A program made the translations under genes and the position numbers. DNA of 64,000 bases. It comes from Icerya purchasi (taxonomy: Eukaryota > Arthropoda > Insecta > Hemiptera > Monophlebidae). Below are positions 11,985-24,199 of the stretch, one piece after another. Below the pieces are notes generated by a model that worked only from the letters and a program-made list of their open reading frames with translations, searched no databases and was not told the origin of the DNA. The stretch is taken from positions 58,534,864-58,598,863 of the forward strand of contig CM077115.1 of NCBI GenBank assembly GCA_039619475.1, read 5' to 3'. The stretch's first letter is position 1; every line of letters begins with the position of its first letter.

Positions 11985-12620
11985 TTTTTTTCTTTTTTTT
12001 TTTTTTACACGTATATTTTAGTGCAATTCTATTATAGTAAATAAATTAGCACTACTTTTAAAACAGTGTTACAACTTAATCCAACTAATTTGTAACATGA
12101 ACAGAGTAGAAACTATGTACAATTACATAACTCCTAATATTATATAGATATATAAATACTCACACGCACGCACACCAAGTATATGTACATATCCGAAAAA
12201 TACATGCATACGAATATATTACAGAATAAATTAGGTGACTAGCTCATAAGGCTTTGTGCGCTTAAGGCGCCTTAAGTCATCATCGGAAAGTAGCAGTTCT
12301 AAAGCCTCTCGATATTCAGGTGACTGTGAAGTCGGAGTTCGTGCGCTTCTGTAATATAACGTTTGACGTCACCGATCCATGGAATATTTAAATCGGAATG
12401 TATTTCTTCGTTTTGTTGGTACCAGAAAGCTCCAGTGGTCGTTAGTGGTGCTATAACATTGCTTTAGGGCAGCCGTTCGCTGTTGGTAGCATGCGTCGGA
12501 TAGGTCGAGGTGTACGGCGCGTAAGTGAATCTCCTGCACACTACCAGGAGTGCTATTGAGTATTGTATTCATGTTTTTCGGAACGGTCGGCTATCAATAT
12601 AGGGGGAATCTGAAGATAAG
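11985..12620 (-). pseudogene. 3' end of a Jockey-like LINE
   Basis: A T-rich run at 11987-12006 is the poly(A) tail of a minus-strand element. Reading on the minus strand, 12572-12369 codes a 67-residue C-terminal segment. After an in-frame TGA the frame continues to end near 12240 with DDDLRRLKRTKPYELV, resembling the RRLKR..P.DL ending of Jockey-clade polymerases. About 230 bases of 3' UTR lie between stop and tail. No catalytic domain is present, so this is a 5'-truncated copy. The upstream limit is uncertain and no target duplication was found. Confidence 0.55.
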
Positions 12621-13871
12621 CGGAAATCTCGCTGCCGTACTGCTCGGACAATTAAGTTACTCGGGGATAGCGATGCTGACCTAGCTGCAACATTTGAGAA
12701 TTATTATTGGGAGGCGTCATAGACTCTGCCGGATTGTATTAAAAAATAGCCGACTCTTTCGCGTAGATAAAGGTTAGCGCGAAACAATGCGCTTAATATT
12801 TTGCTGGCGTTCCTTTTTTGACAAAGGTTCGTTTGCTGTCGGAAATGTCCGTTTGTTTGTTTATTGGTTTGTTGTTTTAGTTGACGCGTTTGTTAAGCGG
12901 TGATAAATTCGATCGGTTCACTTGTGCGAACGTAAGTCTGAGAATTAAATTTATGATTCGTTTAATTGGTCTTCCTTCGTGTTCATCTGTTGGGTGGAAA
13001 GTGAGTGGTTCTCATGGAGCTGCTCTCGAGATGGTCCTAGTTAATTTAATGCAATTTAACACACTTCCTCGACGCGCCTATTTATCCTTCTTCGGCTACA
13101 TCCTTCCTATTGTCCTCTTAATTTATATCTCAAGATGAGCCGGGTCGCCGATTGACGCGAAACCAACTTCTACCTCTCCGACACACACAGCACTCGCTAC
13201 TTTGCCAGCGTCGTCCGTTTTTCCTAGTCTATCTAGATGTTCGCACCTGAATCTTTTCCGCCAATTAACTGCTGACCAAGCGCTTCAGGTATTTTTCATT
13301 TCATTTTCTATCATAAGACTGTCGGCATACCAAAAATAAACTATACGCGCAAAGTATCGCGTGTAATTCAAAATATGTGTAAACTCTGGACGATTCCTTT
13401 TCTTGCCAAATATATTTTGTAGTTTATTATAATTACTATTATTATCACTATCATTATTATTATTATTATTATTATTATTTCTATTAAGTGTTTCTAAGTC
13501 TATGTTACGCGCCAAAAAATAAAACGTTACTTAGTCACGGGAAATTACAAGACTACTGTCAGAAGATAGAGACCACCTTAAACTGGATGTATAAGAAAGT
13601 TATTATTTTTAATTCATTGCCAAAATCTGTAAGAATGAACTGTATGAGTGAAAAAAAAATTACTCGATTACATTTAAAATTGATCAGACTATCTGCCTCA
13701 GTACTTGTCTTATTAAAATAAATATAATTTAAAGTAAAACTACTCATCATTAGTTAATAAATCTACTCCATCGTGCTTATCGTGACTATTACAATTGTCA
13801 TGTATTATTAATATTAATGTTCATGTTTTGTTTAAATATTACAAAATAGTAAACATATATATATATATATA
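12621..13871. other. Region without recognised gene
   Basis: No supported gene. It contains (ATT)n/(AAT)n repeats at about 13434-13480 and a (TA)n run just left of the fold-back element at 13872. Confidence 0.45.
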
Positions 13872-14533
13872 AACTCGGCCATTTTTGCCTCGCAAGGGGC
13901 TGTGCCCCTTGACCCCTCTTGCTTTCATTTCTGTCTCTTTTTCTTCTATACTTTGTATAAAATGATCAAAATTTACAACGTAATTCTTAATGGCATCAAC
14001 ACAAAAAAAAGTAACATAATCACAAAAATCCTATCCTAACATTTAATTTTTATTATATAAAATTAAGACATTGTTTCGTTACATTTTTCGTTACATATTT
14101 CGTTACATTAAATTGTGACATTTTTTAAATAACAATAACAAAAATCCTATAAAATATAACAAACGTTACATAAAATTTTGACATTTTTTGGGACATTCTG
14201 TGTTACATAAAATTGGGACATTTTTTCGAATGGGGGGTAACCTAAGAATTACATTGTAATTAATATATATATTAATTACAACGTATTTCTTAGGCTACCC
14301 TCCATTAGAAAAAATGTCCCAAAAAATGTCCCAAAAAAATGTCATAATTTCATGTAACGTTTGTTATATTTTATAGGATTTTTGTGATTATGTTATTATA
14401 TTCATATGGACCGATTTAGAATTACATTGTAAATTTTGATCATTTTATACAAAGTATAGAAGAGAAAGAGACAGAAATGTAAGCACGAGGAGTCAAGGGG
14501 CGCAGCCCCTTCCGAGGTCAAAATGGCCGAGTT
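13872..14533. mobile_element. Fold-back element / long-TIR MITE, 662 bp
   Basis: The two halves are inverted copies of one another. The left end aactcggccattttt... matches the reverse complement of the right end ...aaatggccgagtt. The match continues inward through a GGGGC-rich block and a shared TATACTTTGTATAAAATGAT block to a near-perfect palindrome centred at about 14267 (TGTAATTAATATATATATTA...). The left arm (~396 bp) is longer than the right (~266 bp) because it carries extra GTTACATTT-type repeats. There is no coding capacity. Both ends abut (TA)n runs, consistent with insertion at TA, but the duplication cannot be resolved inside the microsatellite. A Tc1/mariner-mobilised MITE is one possibility; the transposase source is unknown. 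Confidence 0.8.
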
Positions 14534-14984
14534 ATGTATATATATATATATATTGATACAAACTGGCGCAATGCAGTTTCAAAATTCAAAATTATTTGTT
14601 TTATTGTGCGTCGTATATTTTGCGGCGCTATATTTTTCGGTTAATTTATTAAAGGAATTAGTGTACACGTGCCGAATATCGGTATCGGATTTTATCAGGT
14701 ATAAAGTTCGTTACATGTGTTAGTATGCATGTGTGTGTTCGTGATCGAGCCGTGCGATAGAATCCGGTAAATTACCGATATTCGGAGATGATGGGTGTAA
14801 TTGTGTCCGAGTGTGTATATTAATTCCGAAAAGTTGCGTCTAGTTCGGCTAGCAGAACTTTGTATTAGCTGGGGTTTTCAGGTACCGTGCACGCAACGTA
14901 CACCGTGTGCCGCGTGGGGTAACATCGAGTGGCAGAGGTATTATACAATTATCTATTATCAGAGAATAATTCGACAACAATAGT
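14534..14984. other. Spacer between fold-back element and LTR-like stretch
   Basis: No gene recognised. The open frames at 14523-14723 and 14801-14983 are short and unlike known proteins. Confidence 0.4.
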
Positions 14985-15386
14985 TGTTCTTATCGCCGAT
15001 TAAGAGATACACATTATTGAGTGTACGCTAGTCTGTCAATCAGGAATCGCCGATCAAGTTGCCAGTCTCCATATCGCTGTGTGCGTATAAAACATCGGAT
15101 GATTTTATCACATTTATTTGTTTCGTATATAAATTTGTCTAGTCGGAAGTTTTTTTTTTTAATATATACATAAATTACATTATTTCTTTTCTTGTGCTTT
15201 ATCGTAAACGAACACTGGGCGTATGCCTCTGTGAGTTCTCCTTCAGAGAGAGGCGTTGGTTAAATTGTGTCGTGTATCCTTACACTACGGGGATATCGAG
15301 CTGACCGAGTTTCCGTGTTTTTTTTTTATTAAAAAGCCTAGGCTCTGCCGTTAAGAGAGCTAATCAGATTGTGACACATGATGTCA
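14985..15386 (+). mobile_element. LTR-like sequence followed by a PBS-like motif
   Basis: The stretch could be an LTR. It begins TGTTCTTATC, contains a TATA-like tataaaa at 15086-15092, and ends ...GATGTCA just before tggcgcccacggg at 15388. A TGGCGCC(C) sequence immediately after an LTR is a common primer-binding site in Gypsy and BEL elements. The left boundary is a guess (another TGTT starts near 14718), no second LTR is visible in the window, and no gag-pol lies downstream. Treat it as a candidate solo LTR or a truncated 5' end. Confidence 0.3.
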
Positions 15387-15514
15387 CTGGCGCCCACGGG
15401 TTTCGGTCTCTTTTAAAAGAGAACATTTTTTTTTTATCGATATCGCAAAGTTCTTCCGCGAGAACATTATAAGAACAAGAACATCAAAATATCATAAATC
15501 GAAATGCTCCAATT

Positions 15515-15715
15515 TGTTACATTGGCCCCGAACTAAGCGACGAGATCCCGTAAGGAGGGACTAGTAAAATGGAATTTATTACATTGACTGCCGTAACAGG
15601 AACACTGAAACAAACGGAATTCATAACATTAGCGCCCGTAATGGAGACCCGGTAGAGTGGAATTCACAACATTGGTTTCCCGGAAAAAAAGGGACCTGAG
15701 GACTAACCCTAATTC
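15515..15715 (+). repeat. Degenerate tandem repeat with ACATTGGC-type cores
   Basis: Four imperfect units follow the pattern (aa)tt-rich/aca-acatt-(g/a)(g/a)c.ccc.taa...gg: ttacattggccccg, ttacattgactgccgt, ataacattagcgcccgt and cacaacattggtttcccg. Each is followed by a purine-rich stretch ending gg before the next aatt. Spacing is about 45-60 bases. It may be a duplicated retroelement leader with PBS-like cores. Confidence 0.5.
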
Positions 15716-15719
15716 ACAA

Positions 15720-15768
15720 CAATATATATATATATATATATATGTTTATTTATTTATTTATTTATATA
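15720..15768 (+). repeat. (TA)n/(TTTA)n simple repeat
   Basis: An uninterrupted (TA)n run is followed by tttatttatttattta. Confidence 0.85.
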
Positions 15769-16105
15769 ATATTGCAAGCATATTCGAGGCAATAGGTAAA
15801 ATTTCTTATAAAACTGATGACACCTTATTTAATAGAATAGTAAATATTATGATTTATCTAATAAATGCAGGATATATAAAATTATTTGTAACATGTGTAA
15901 TAAGATTATACATCGGACAAACTCTTAGAAATTTTGTTGTGAGTCACAGATAGCGTGTAAATATGGTCACATTGTAAAGTCAACTATTGCAGAGCATTTA
16001 TAATGATCTTAGTATTACGATGAATATAAAAAATGATTTAAAGATATTAAAAATAATCTACGATCATAATGTATTGCATTTTACAGAAGAAACATAAACA
16101 TGTAA
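15769..16105 (+). pseudogene. Penelope-like element fragment with GIY-YIG endonuclease remnant
   Basis: In one frame 15868-15951 reads GYIKLFVTC..RLYIGQTLRNF, matching the GIY-YIG endonuclease pattern of Penelope-like retroelements (GIYKL.C..C...YIGQT.R.F). Downstream, in shifted frames, come STIAEHL near 15982 and NIKNDLKILKIIYDHN near 16022-16072, the order and spacing expected for the end of that domain. Cys residues and frames are damaged, and the RT domain is not seen, so this is a truncated dead 3' piece. The assignment rests on short motifs only. Confidence 0.5.
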
Positions 16106-16187
16106 TTTTAAATGTACAAAAAAAAAGTTAGGAGTCTCTCCAAGTTTTAATTATTTTTACAAATTATTATAGTATAATTAAATACAT

Positions 16188-17005
16188 TCTTTTTTTCTTT
16201 TTTTTTTTTTTAGTGCTTATATGCAAGACAACCCCCATTGGCCATTATATTAGAGCAAGGTTAAATTACAATTTTTGAAGACATTATAAATGAGTATGTA
16301 AAATCTAGTATAAGACGATATTATTATTTGTAGCCAAAAGCGAACTTATTTTACATAGAAGGTCTACTTTTAGGTTTAACCAATGAATTATATAATATTT
16401 TTTGAGTTTTTTTGTATCGGCTGCATTCGAAAAATAAATGGTCTGCGTCTGCCAACTTATCTCGATCAGCCGAGTGTGGACAAAAAGGGGACTGACTAAG
16501 CCCCTGCTTATACATAGAATATAAGGTAATCTGTTAACCCTAAAAATCGTAACCGACATATCGTCACTATAAATTTCCGAGTATTGTTAATCCCTCTATC
16601 GGAAATCGGAACGTACCACGGTGAGTTAGGAATATACGGTTGAGTAGATTTATATAATTTTAATGTACCAACGGGAATTCCAATATTCTTTGTGGGCAAA
16701 CTTAATGAAATATAAAAAATATTTGCTAGGGAATTTTGGAGTTAGTCAAGCAACCTCATCAGCCGTTGATATTGATGCTTTATCCACTATTTCATTACCA
16801 TCTATAACCACATGAGTTGGAATCCACACCAGTTTTATATTAACTCCCTTTTCCTCCAATTCAATCAAGTATGATCTTATTTTAAGAGTAAGCAGGGGTA
16901 CCTATAAAATAAACGAAAGATCTTGAAAAGAAATTAAGCAACTTTTGGAGTCACCTAGATTTTTTCTCAATTGAACAATCCCAGTTCGGGCGACTAATTT
17001 GATCG
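16188..17005 (-). pseudogene. 3' part of an RNase H-bearing LINE
   Basis: The T-rich run at 16188-16213 is the poly(A) tail on the minus strand. Minus-strand reading gives an RNase H end (KLVWIPTHVVIDGNEIVDKA near 16840-16760, the W.P.H....GNE..D signature). It is followed, after frame changes, by a C-terminal Cys/His segment (CPHSADRDKLADADHLFFEC, near 16480-16410), the pattern that ends many I/R1-group polymerases. Stops and frameshifts show decay, and the RT part is missing. It differs from the I-like family at 33-43 kb and may represent another lineage. Confidence 0.65.
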
Positions 17006-20000
17006 TACTGAATTTACTACTTAATATGTTTTGTCTAGTCAACGGTATGGTCTTATTTTTGCATGGAACAGGCTATAAACATAATTACCCATCATATTAA
17101 AAAAAAAAAAAAAAACTACAAAAAACGAATAAGTACATTATCAATTATGTATTTATTGAACTGATACCGGTTAGGTGCGTTAAAAAGATGGGAACTGCGG
17201 GAAACGGCGAATTTAGAATTTAATGTTGAGTGTCGACAGTCGTACGGCTTCATCAAGTAAGCTAAATGACCTCTCTAAGCAGCAGAGATAGCGAAGAAGA
17301 TTTAAGCGAAATTGGACGAAAGCCGTTGGTTCGAATGCAATGCTCTAGAATGTGCTGGCGAAGGTAATTCCAAGACCAGAAACTGCTGAGAAGGTAAAGT
17401 TGTACATTTTAAGCAGAGCGAATGGTGAGCGTGTTTGTGCGTGCGCTATCATTAAAGCCACTGATGGGCTGTTTGTAGATTCTCCGTCTCTGTCGCTCTC
17501 TGTATAGAGGTATTTGCGCGGATAATGGCCGGGTTTGCAACGCCTATAGATTGCAGCATTAGCCAGGGTGCATCTGCGGTCGGTTTACACTTGGCTACTT
17601 AGTGGCAAAGAGCATGCTAATAGCGCTAGAAGGAATCATTTAAGAGGGTTTGCCCTCGAGCCAAATTTGATAACGGGGCTTAAAAGAACGGTGCTTTGAC
17701 GTTGGGGCGCGTTTCTTATTTGCCGACCATTAAAAAGTGCTTTTCAACAGGACTGTTTTGGCTAAGAATTATCAGATAGGCCGACTTCGGCGGATTAGAT
17801 AATCGTTCTTTGCCGCCAATTGAACCACTGTCGAACTTTTCATACATCTCGCCGCAACACCGCTAATTCAAATTTTGATTTGCCGCAGCAGTTTTGCTGC
17901 AATTTTGGCGCCCGATTCCAAAAGTCGGGGCTGAGGCTTTACGTTAGTTTCGGTAATCTGCACTATGAAAAGTTATTTGCGCACACTGTCTGCTAATGGG
18001 GGAGATTATTTTATCCGGCAGCGTATTACCAAAGTAAACATTTTTTTTATTTCAGCAGACTATCAAAGGCATTTCGAAAAATGCTGATCACAAGAATTCT
18101 CCTAGACATACTTATTTGTCCTGAAGGCCTTCTTGTATAGTATGTAGAATTCGGTGCACCTGCTCGATGGTTGAATGCGAACTTTGAAATAAAACAGACT
18201 CTTTTCATAATTTTTTTCTCTTCAATACTGTACTCGATTTTGATTATCACAGATTCTCTCGGTGATTTAAATGGTTTTTGAGTAAAAACATTTTTCATCA
18301 TTTCGATATTAGGCTTGTTTTTATGCTGCTCGACCATGATGAACATTTTCGAGTTTTTCTCTCATTTCCATCCTGTTGTTTACGCTATTTTGTAACAGAG
18401 AATACTTAGGACATTCTGTCTTGCATTTTTTTCCGGTTATGTCTAGCAGCGATTAATGTTATTTAATGTTTGTTTCTTAATATTATTATTCCTACAGAAT
18501 GCTCCAAAATCAAAGGCTACGGAATAATTAACGCTTTTAGTAATACGAATCTGAAGAGAATATTACGGATAAGTTTTTTTCTTCCTTTAGAATAATCTGT
18601 GTCTTTACTTTCCCGGTGTCCTCTGGTATTATTTAGTTTCAGATATGATTAGACCACTGGAACAGCAACTTAGGTTCGAAACCGAAACAAGTTTCAAACC
18701 CGCGATCACGCTAAAAAGTAAAAAATAATTTTTCTCGAATGAAGATTTTGAAAAAAGTTTCCAAGTTATAATACAAAAGCGCACACCCCTGAACACGTGA
18801 CAGTATAAAACTAACGGAACTCGAACCATGTACGCTTTTACACTTAAGACAACTTTTTTTTGAAATGATTATTTGAGAAAAATTATTTTTTCGCTTTTTT
18901 ATATGTTTGTAAAATTTAGTTACAGGTAATTAATTCATTAAAATCGGTGTAAGTTGTATTTTCGTAAGTAAATGAATATTGTTCATTTTTAAAATGCCCT
19001 TCCTGTTTTCTACCCGGGGGGAACATTTATCTTTTTTTCACTTTCTTCGCCGTAATTCTTATTTTCACTGAACTGAGAGCTTTTTCAAGGTCGTTAATGA
19101 AGATTGGGCATAGAGTGATATTTTTGTAACTTGTTTCTGCTTTAATTTCAAAACGCGCGGAAACGGAGGGTACTTCTTTTCCGGAAGGTTCAGTTTCTCT
19201 CGGATAAATAGGTATTTGTCGGAAAATAGTTTCTACCAAAAAAAGGCGATACCTGCTTACATTTGGTTTATTTAATCACTTTGTCCGCGTAATTTTGACT
19301 TTCGTTGTTATCCATTGTGTAGCACAGAGTTTACCTCTTTAATTGTGTATTTAGTTCTCGCTTTACTTTATAGACAATTTCTGATAAGGCGCGCCTTATT
19401 TTATTTGAATAATATATTTTTCCGTTCAATACTGAAAGAAAACAATCGGCTGACTAGTGCGCGGGCCAGTATCTCAAAAATTTTATTTTGGAATTGATGG
19501 TTGGAAATTGTTTTATCTCAGAAATGTGTCATCATAGTCGATTGTTTTATACTAGAATTCAGTTTTAAACTAATTTCTTTCGCATTGTAGGATTTTTAAT
19601 TCTGTTATATTTTCGTTTTTACAGTATTGGATCGTCTACTTTTCACAAAATCTCCTTTGATTCGGAGCGATTCGTGACTTGAGTACTGTAAATAAGTTCT
19701 TTATATGACGGAAGTAATTTTTGTCGCGTTGACGACACGGGTGGAATTTCTGACGCCCCCCCCCCCCCCAAAGTTATTATTGTGAAATATAAGTGAGAGA
19801 CTGAATACTTGGCTTTATTGGCTTTAGCACATTTGAGAATTTGAGAAATTCGAGCTGTTGATGTAGTAACGGACAAGTGAAGTAATCTGTATATCAGAGA
19901 TTTCATTACGAGTGTAATTTTGAGTTTTTTTTTTTAAATGGTGCAATGTGTATTTGGCGCGTTTATTCTTTTACTATTTTCAAAAATTCGTACAGATACG

Positions 20001-21143
20001 TTACTTCCGTCGTGTTTTCGTTTTCATGTTATCCGCTTTATATTATTTTCTGTCGGTGATCGTTTGGAACTAAAAAACGTTACAGTATTATTTGCTACAC
20101 TGCAAATGTTACCGAAAAACAGATTATGAATTTTACAGTATTTAATTTACGTTAATTTTTTGGTTCTTAAATAATGGCATTATTAAGCGGTTGTCGAGTC
20201 TGTGAAAATTGCAATCGCAGTATTTAACTATAGGTATGAGGTGTCCCGTAATGAATTTATTCTATGTAATGTATACATCCTGTTTGTAGATTGGTTAATA
20301 AAAATCATGAAAAATCACAAATGTAACTGATTTTAAAATTACAATATAAACTAAAGGTGTTTGAACATAATTCGGTTGCAATAACTCTTTACACACACAC
20401 ACACACACACACACACAGGACGTTCCGTGGACAGCGATAGTATCTAAACAACCTTTAAAAAGATTAAAATTGTTACAATAATATGTACACTCTTCCAGCT
20501 GCGTATTCCATCTTGTTACAACCGGTTGGCAATACCTACAATAAGACAACGATTGCTATTTCTGCATCTAAAAAACTGAAACTCGACTTTTTTTTTTTTT
20601 TTTGTCTTTTTATATTTTAAAATTCTCTCTTAACATTTAATTTGTTAAAAAACATAGCTTTCTTTTTCACCAGGCTACACGCTGTGCGTCTATCGTATCA
20701 TTCAGCCACATGCACACAGCCGTTCTGTCTTATGTATAGAAATAAAACGTTAAATTGATTCTTGAAAAAACTCCTAACCTTCTCTTGCCGGATCCGCTGT
20801 CTTAACATTACTGTATAAGTCTATATACAGTTCGATTAGGTCATGCCTGTAGTTAGTCTTCAAATGCAGACCAGAGAGTGCCATTACTAAAGAATAGCTT
20901 TAACTGATAAATGTTTAATTAAATTCTATAATTTCCTTAACCACTCGCTAACAGTTGATAAGAAAAAAAAACCTCTTTTTATTAAAATAATAACCAAATA
21001 TATGTTAAATATAACACGGAATTCCATCCATGTAACCAACCGTATGACATTAACATAATCAACATTGATGTAAACATACATTCCTTTCAAGAATTAAACT
21101 AAATTTACCTATCGGAGTAATTAACTTACACTTTTTAAGCACT
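17006..21143. other. 4.1 kb without recognised gene
   Basis: No frame on either strand resembles a known family. Simple features are a C15 run at about 19755-19769, an (AC)n run at about 20391-20416, and T-rich runs near 20588-20604. This could be old unique sequence or repeats too decayed to recognise by eye. Confidence 0.45.
20391..20416 (+). repeat. (AC)n microsatellite
   Basis: About 13 uninterrupted AC dinucleotides. Confidence 0.9.
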
Positions 21144-21418
21144 ATGGAAATTCAATATGCTCTCTATCTGCAGATCATCACTGACGCTGCCAAATTTCTA
21201 GGATCTAATAAAGATGTGGGTTCTGCGTTCATCACTTCTAATATTTTTGCACGCAGGTATAAGCTGCCTTTCGGGGCCTTGGTGTTTACGGCGGAGCTTT
21301 TAGCGATTGAAAAGACCTATGAATATATTGCAAATGTTCTCCATTTTAATCGGAAATTGGTTATTTGATAGCCTTAGCTCACTTCTGGCTATTAAAGGTT
21401 CTCATTTTCATTATAGCA
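21144..21418 (+). pseudogene. RNase H fragment of an older LINE (left part of interrupted host)
   Basis: The frame from 21144 encodes an RNase H start (IITDAAKFLGSNKDVGSAF, then LVFTAELLAI), containing the first catalytic Asp and Glu of LINE RNase H domains. A frameshift near 21360 leads into FDSLSSLLAI, the expected third motif. The domain is then interrupted by the insertion at 21419-21877 and seems to resume after it. No RT lies upstream, so the host copy was already truncated. Confidence 0.65.
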
Positions 21419-21846
21419 ACCGTTTCCTTCAGACAATTTCTCGTTCCCTGTCTCGGTTCCATTCCATTCCTTTCAGTCGTCGCTCTTCTATTGTCTCCCT
21501 AACTCGTCTCCGGATCAATCATTCTCTCTTCCCCTCCTCTCGCTTTCGATTTGCTCTATCGCCTTCTCCTGATTGTTCTCTTCACAATTGTGATCCTCCT
21601 CTTACATGTGATGCTAATCACATTTTCTTTGAGTGTCCTGCTCTTCGTAACGAACGCTCCCTTTTATACAGTCAGCTCCTGTTATTAGGTCTCCCTACTC
21701 CCTATAACTCTTCCTTTATCCTCTTCTTTCCTTCATATTCTGTGGTGTCCACACTGCTGTCCTTTGTTGCGTCAATTTCGGACCGCTTAGTTATTTAATT
21801 TTTTAGCTTAGTTTTTTTGTTGTTGGGTCAATGCCGCTGGCGCCCA

Positions 21847-21877
<31 letters not shown>
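21419..21877 (+). mobile_element. 5'-truncated I-like LINE copy inserted in an older LINE
   Basis: The sequence encodes only the polymerase C-terminus (RSSIVSLTRLRINHSLFPSS, then LTCDANHIFFEC, then SDRLVI and stop at 21796-21798). This matches the C-terminal Cys/His region of the elements at 33332-37117 and 37426-43349. A 3' UTR and a poly(A) run from 21848 follow. The direct repeat attatagca at 21410-21418 and 21878-21886 is the target-site duplication. The frame is open, suggesting a fairly recent event, but the copy lacks RT and cannot move. Confidence 0.85.
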
Positions 21878-21886
21878 ATTATAGCA

Positions 21887-22020
21887 TCACACAGCGTGAT
21901 AGAACTATCAAGCTTTACTGGTTGCCTAGCGGTATCCTACTTAATGACACAGGGTTGATGCGGTACTGGAAATTGCATTTCCTATATATTCCGTCAATTG
22001 ATTTATTTGAAAAAATTAAA
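21887..22020 (+). pseudogene. Possible right part of the interrupted RNase H host
   Basis: Just past the duplicated target, one frame gives TIKLYWLPSGILLNDTG, which resembles the W.P...GI..N segment ending an RNase H domain. The match is weak and decayed. Position and order support it as the continuation of 21144-21418. Confidence 0.35.
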
Positions 22021-24199
22021 ATGGATAATGGGGCGGGCTGGTTGGCTTTTTTATAGATATCTGTCCAAGTAAAAGTAAAACATATTATAGTGTTATAGAA
22101 GCATCGTTACCTGATTAACCATAGTTTAGGCAAATTTTGGCCCTGTCTAGAATGGTTCGTAGATTTGTTACGGTTATTGAGTGTTGCAGAAATTCTATTG
22201 TCTTCAACCGGAAATGTCACATTATTATCATTTGTTTTTTAGTTGTGGCTGGTTCGAGCGTAGTAGAATCTCTCTTATCGATATGAGTTAATCTCTGATA
22301 TGCTCGTCACTATGTTGCGATGAACGTTACTTTATTTTGTTCAAGTTTGTAAGTACAAACTATATATACCTATTTAACCGAGATTGATACATATTGTGGT
22401 TGCCGAGGATAGATTTAATCTTTGGAGTGGGTTGAGACAGTTGAACTGGCAAGTTTGTTTTTTAGTCAATTTCCTTCCTTTTCTTTTTTTTCTGCTTTCT
22501 TGCTTTCGTTTTTCCCGCGCTTCTTTGGTGTTTTATCTCCAGTTCATGTAATAAATTTGAACCGCTATAATTTATTTATATAGATCAGAAAATTGCACCT
22601 TACGGTATGGCCATTTTATGTCATATTGATTAAAAATGGCCAAATGGTATACTGTCGGGCCAGAAAAAAAAATTATAATAAAAAACTTTCATCTTTGAAT
22701 CCAATGATCAAAATTGAAAAGTTCCTGAAAATCGATAAGGATATGTTTCCTTTTTTTTTTTTAGGAGTTTCGGAATAAAAAACTTCTTATAAAAAGGATA
22801 ATTCAAGAATGACTAGAAATTTTTAAAAGAAAGAGAAAAAAGTATGGAAAACCAGTATAATACTCCGGAAAAAAAAATGCAATTAACACTGACAACAAAG
22901 AGTAACACAATAGTGTTAAAAAATTTCGTAAAATCAGAAAAAGAAACACCTGAAAAAAAAGCTAGCAAAGAAAGCTCTTAAACGTTGAAGAAAACAAAAA
23001 AAAAGTAAATGAAACGGATTTGGACCCGGGGTGTCATAAAACGGATTTGTAGCTAACCTATAGCGCTTCGAGACGTTACTAAAAAAAAAAAAAAAAAATT
23101 GCCAAAATTTTTCTTTCTGCGATTGGGACATGACGTTTTTTGCCTACTTATTTGAATAAATATTTTATGTTCACAGTGGCTGCGAACGATTAAGAAACAT
23201 TCGGGTAGAGTAGGTAACGCTTTCGTTCATCTGTCTAATTTGATGGTTAAATTCCGTGTATTATTAGGCTCGAGCCAGAGGAGAGAAATTGCTAAGATTT
23301 CAGTCTAAGAGAATTTCCGAGGTAAGATTAACAATGGATTTCGAAAGTAGTTGACGGTACGTTCAACTGAGTCGTAAAAGATTTGTAGACTTTGACCGGT
23401 AATTATTTTGTTATAAGCGGAAATGGAAGCTACGTCCATAAAGAGCTGTAATACTTTTCAACTTCAGAAAAATAGGTAGTTCCTGGAGCCTGCAATTATG
23501 TTTTTCGGGGCTCCTATTGGGTTTCTAAGTTTAAGAAAAAAAATAGTTCAGAAGGTCTTCGACTTAAGAAAGTAAATGCAAAATATATTACGGGGCCGGA
23601 GGGTTGTACAGAGAGAGAAATTCGAGTTAAGATTATTATTTGTGTTTGCTGTCGAACTGCATAGCGATCGAAGTTTGTGCATTAGGTGTATCGCGTTTGT
23701 TTACTGTTCTATTTGAAAGTTTATTTGTTTCATTTGCTTTTGATTCTGTTTTAGAAGTGTGCCGATAGAGTCTGATAGAGTTTTGTATATTAGACACGTA
23801 CACTTCGGAAGGCAAATCGATGAAGAAGAAATGCTTTTGTGTTTCCGGTTATCAGCTGGTGCAGCTTTAGTTGTCCGAGCGGTCTAGTAACGTGATAAGC
23901 CAGTTTCGCTGAGCGTCGTTGGTTGATTTTGGCTAGGCGACCCGTGCAAGCTGATAATGATATGCGAGTATTTATAACGGGTCTGAGAGTAAACAGCGAT
24001 AAATAAAACTGATTCTGAACGCGTGATATACTTTTGTTATCTTTACTAATTAATCTTTCGTCCACTACTACTAAAGATAGGGTATTAAAATTCTTAAGAC
24101 GTTTCATGTTTCCAATTTTTCATTAAATTTATTCTCGCAGATCATAATAGTGTTCGTTCGTGATGGTATATATCGACTGTTATTCCGATTAATTTTTTT
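22021..24199. other. 2.2 kb without recognised gene
   Basis: No supported coding region. Near 23020-23080 the minus strand has a B-box-like ggtccaaatcc beside an A-rich run, which might be a very decayed SINE. Confidence 0.4.

Noticed and set aside
21144..21877. A single RNase H LINE with a large internal deletion
   Set aside because: attatagca on both sides of 21419-21877 and the poly(A) tail show a nested insertion instead.
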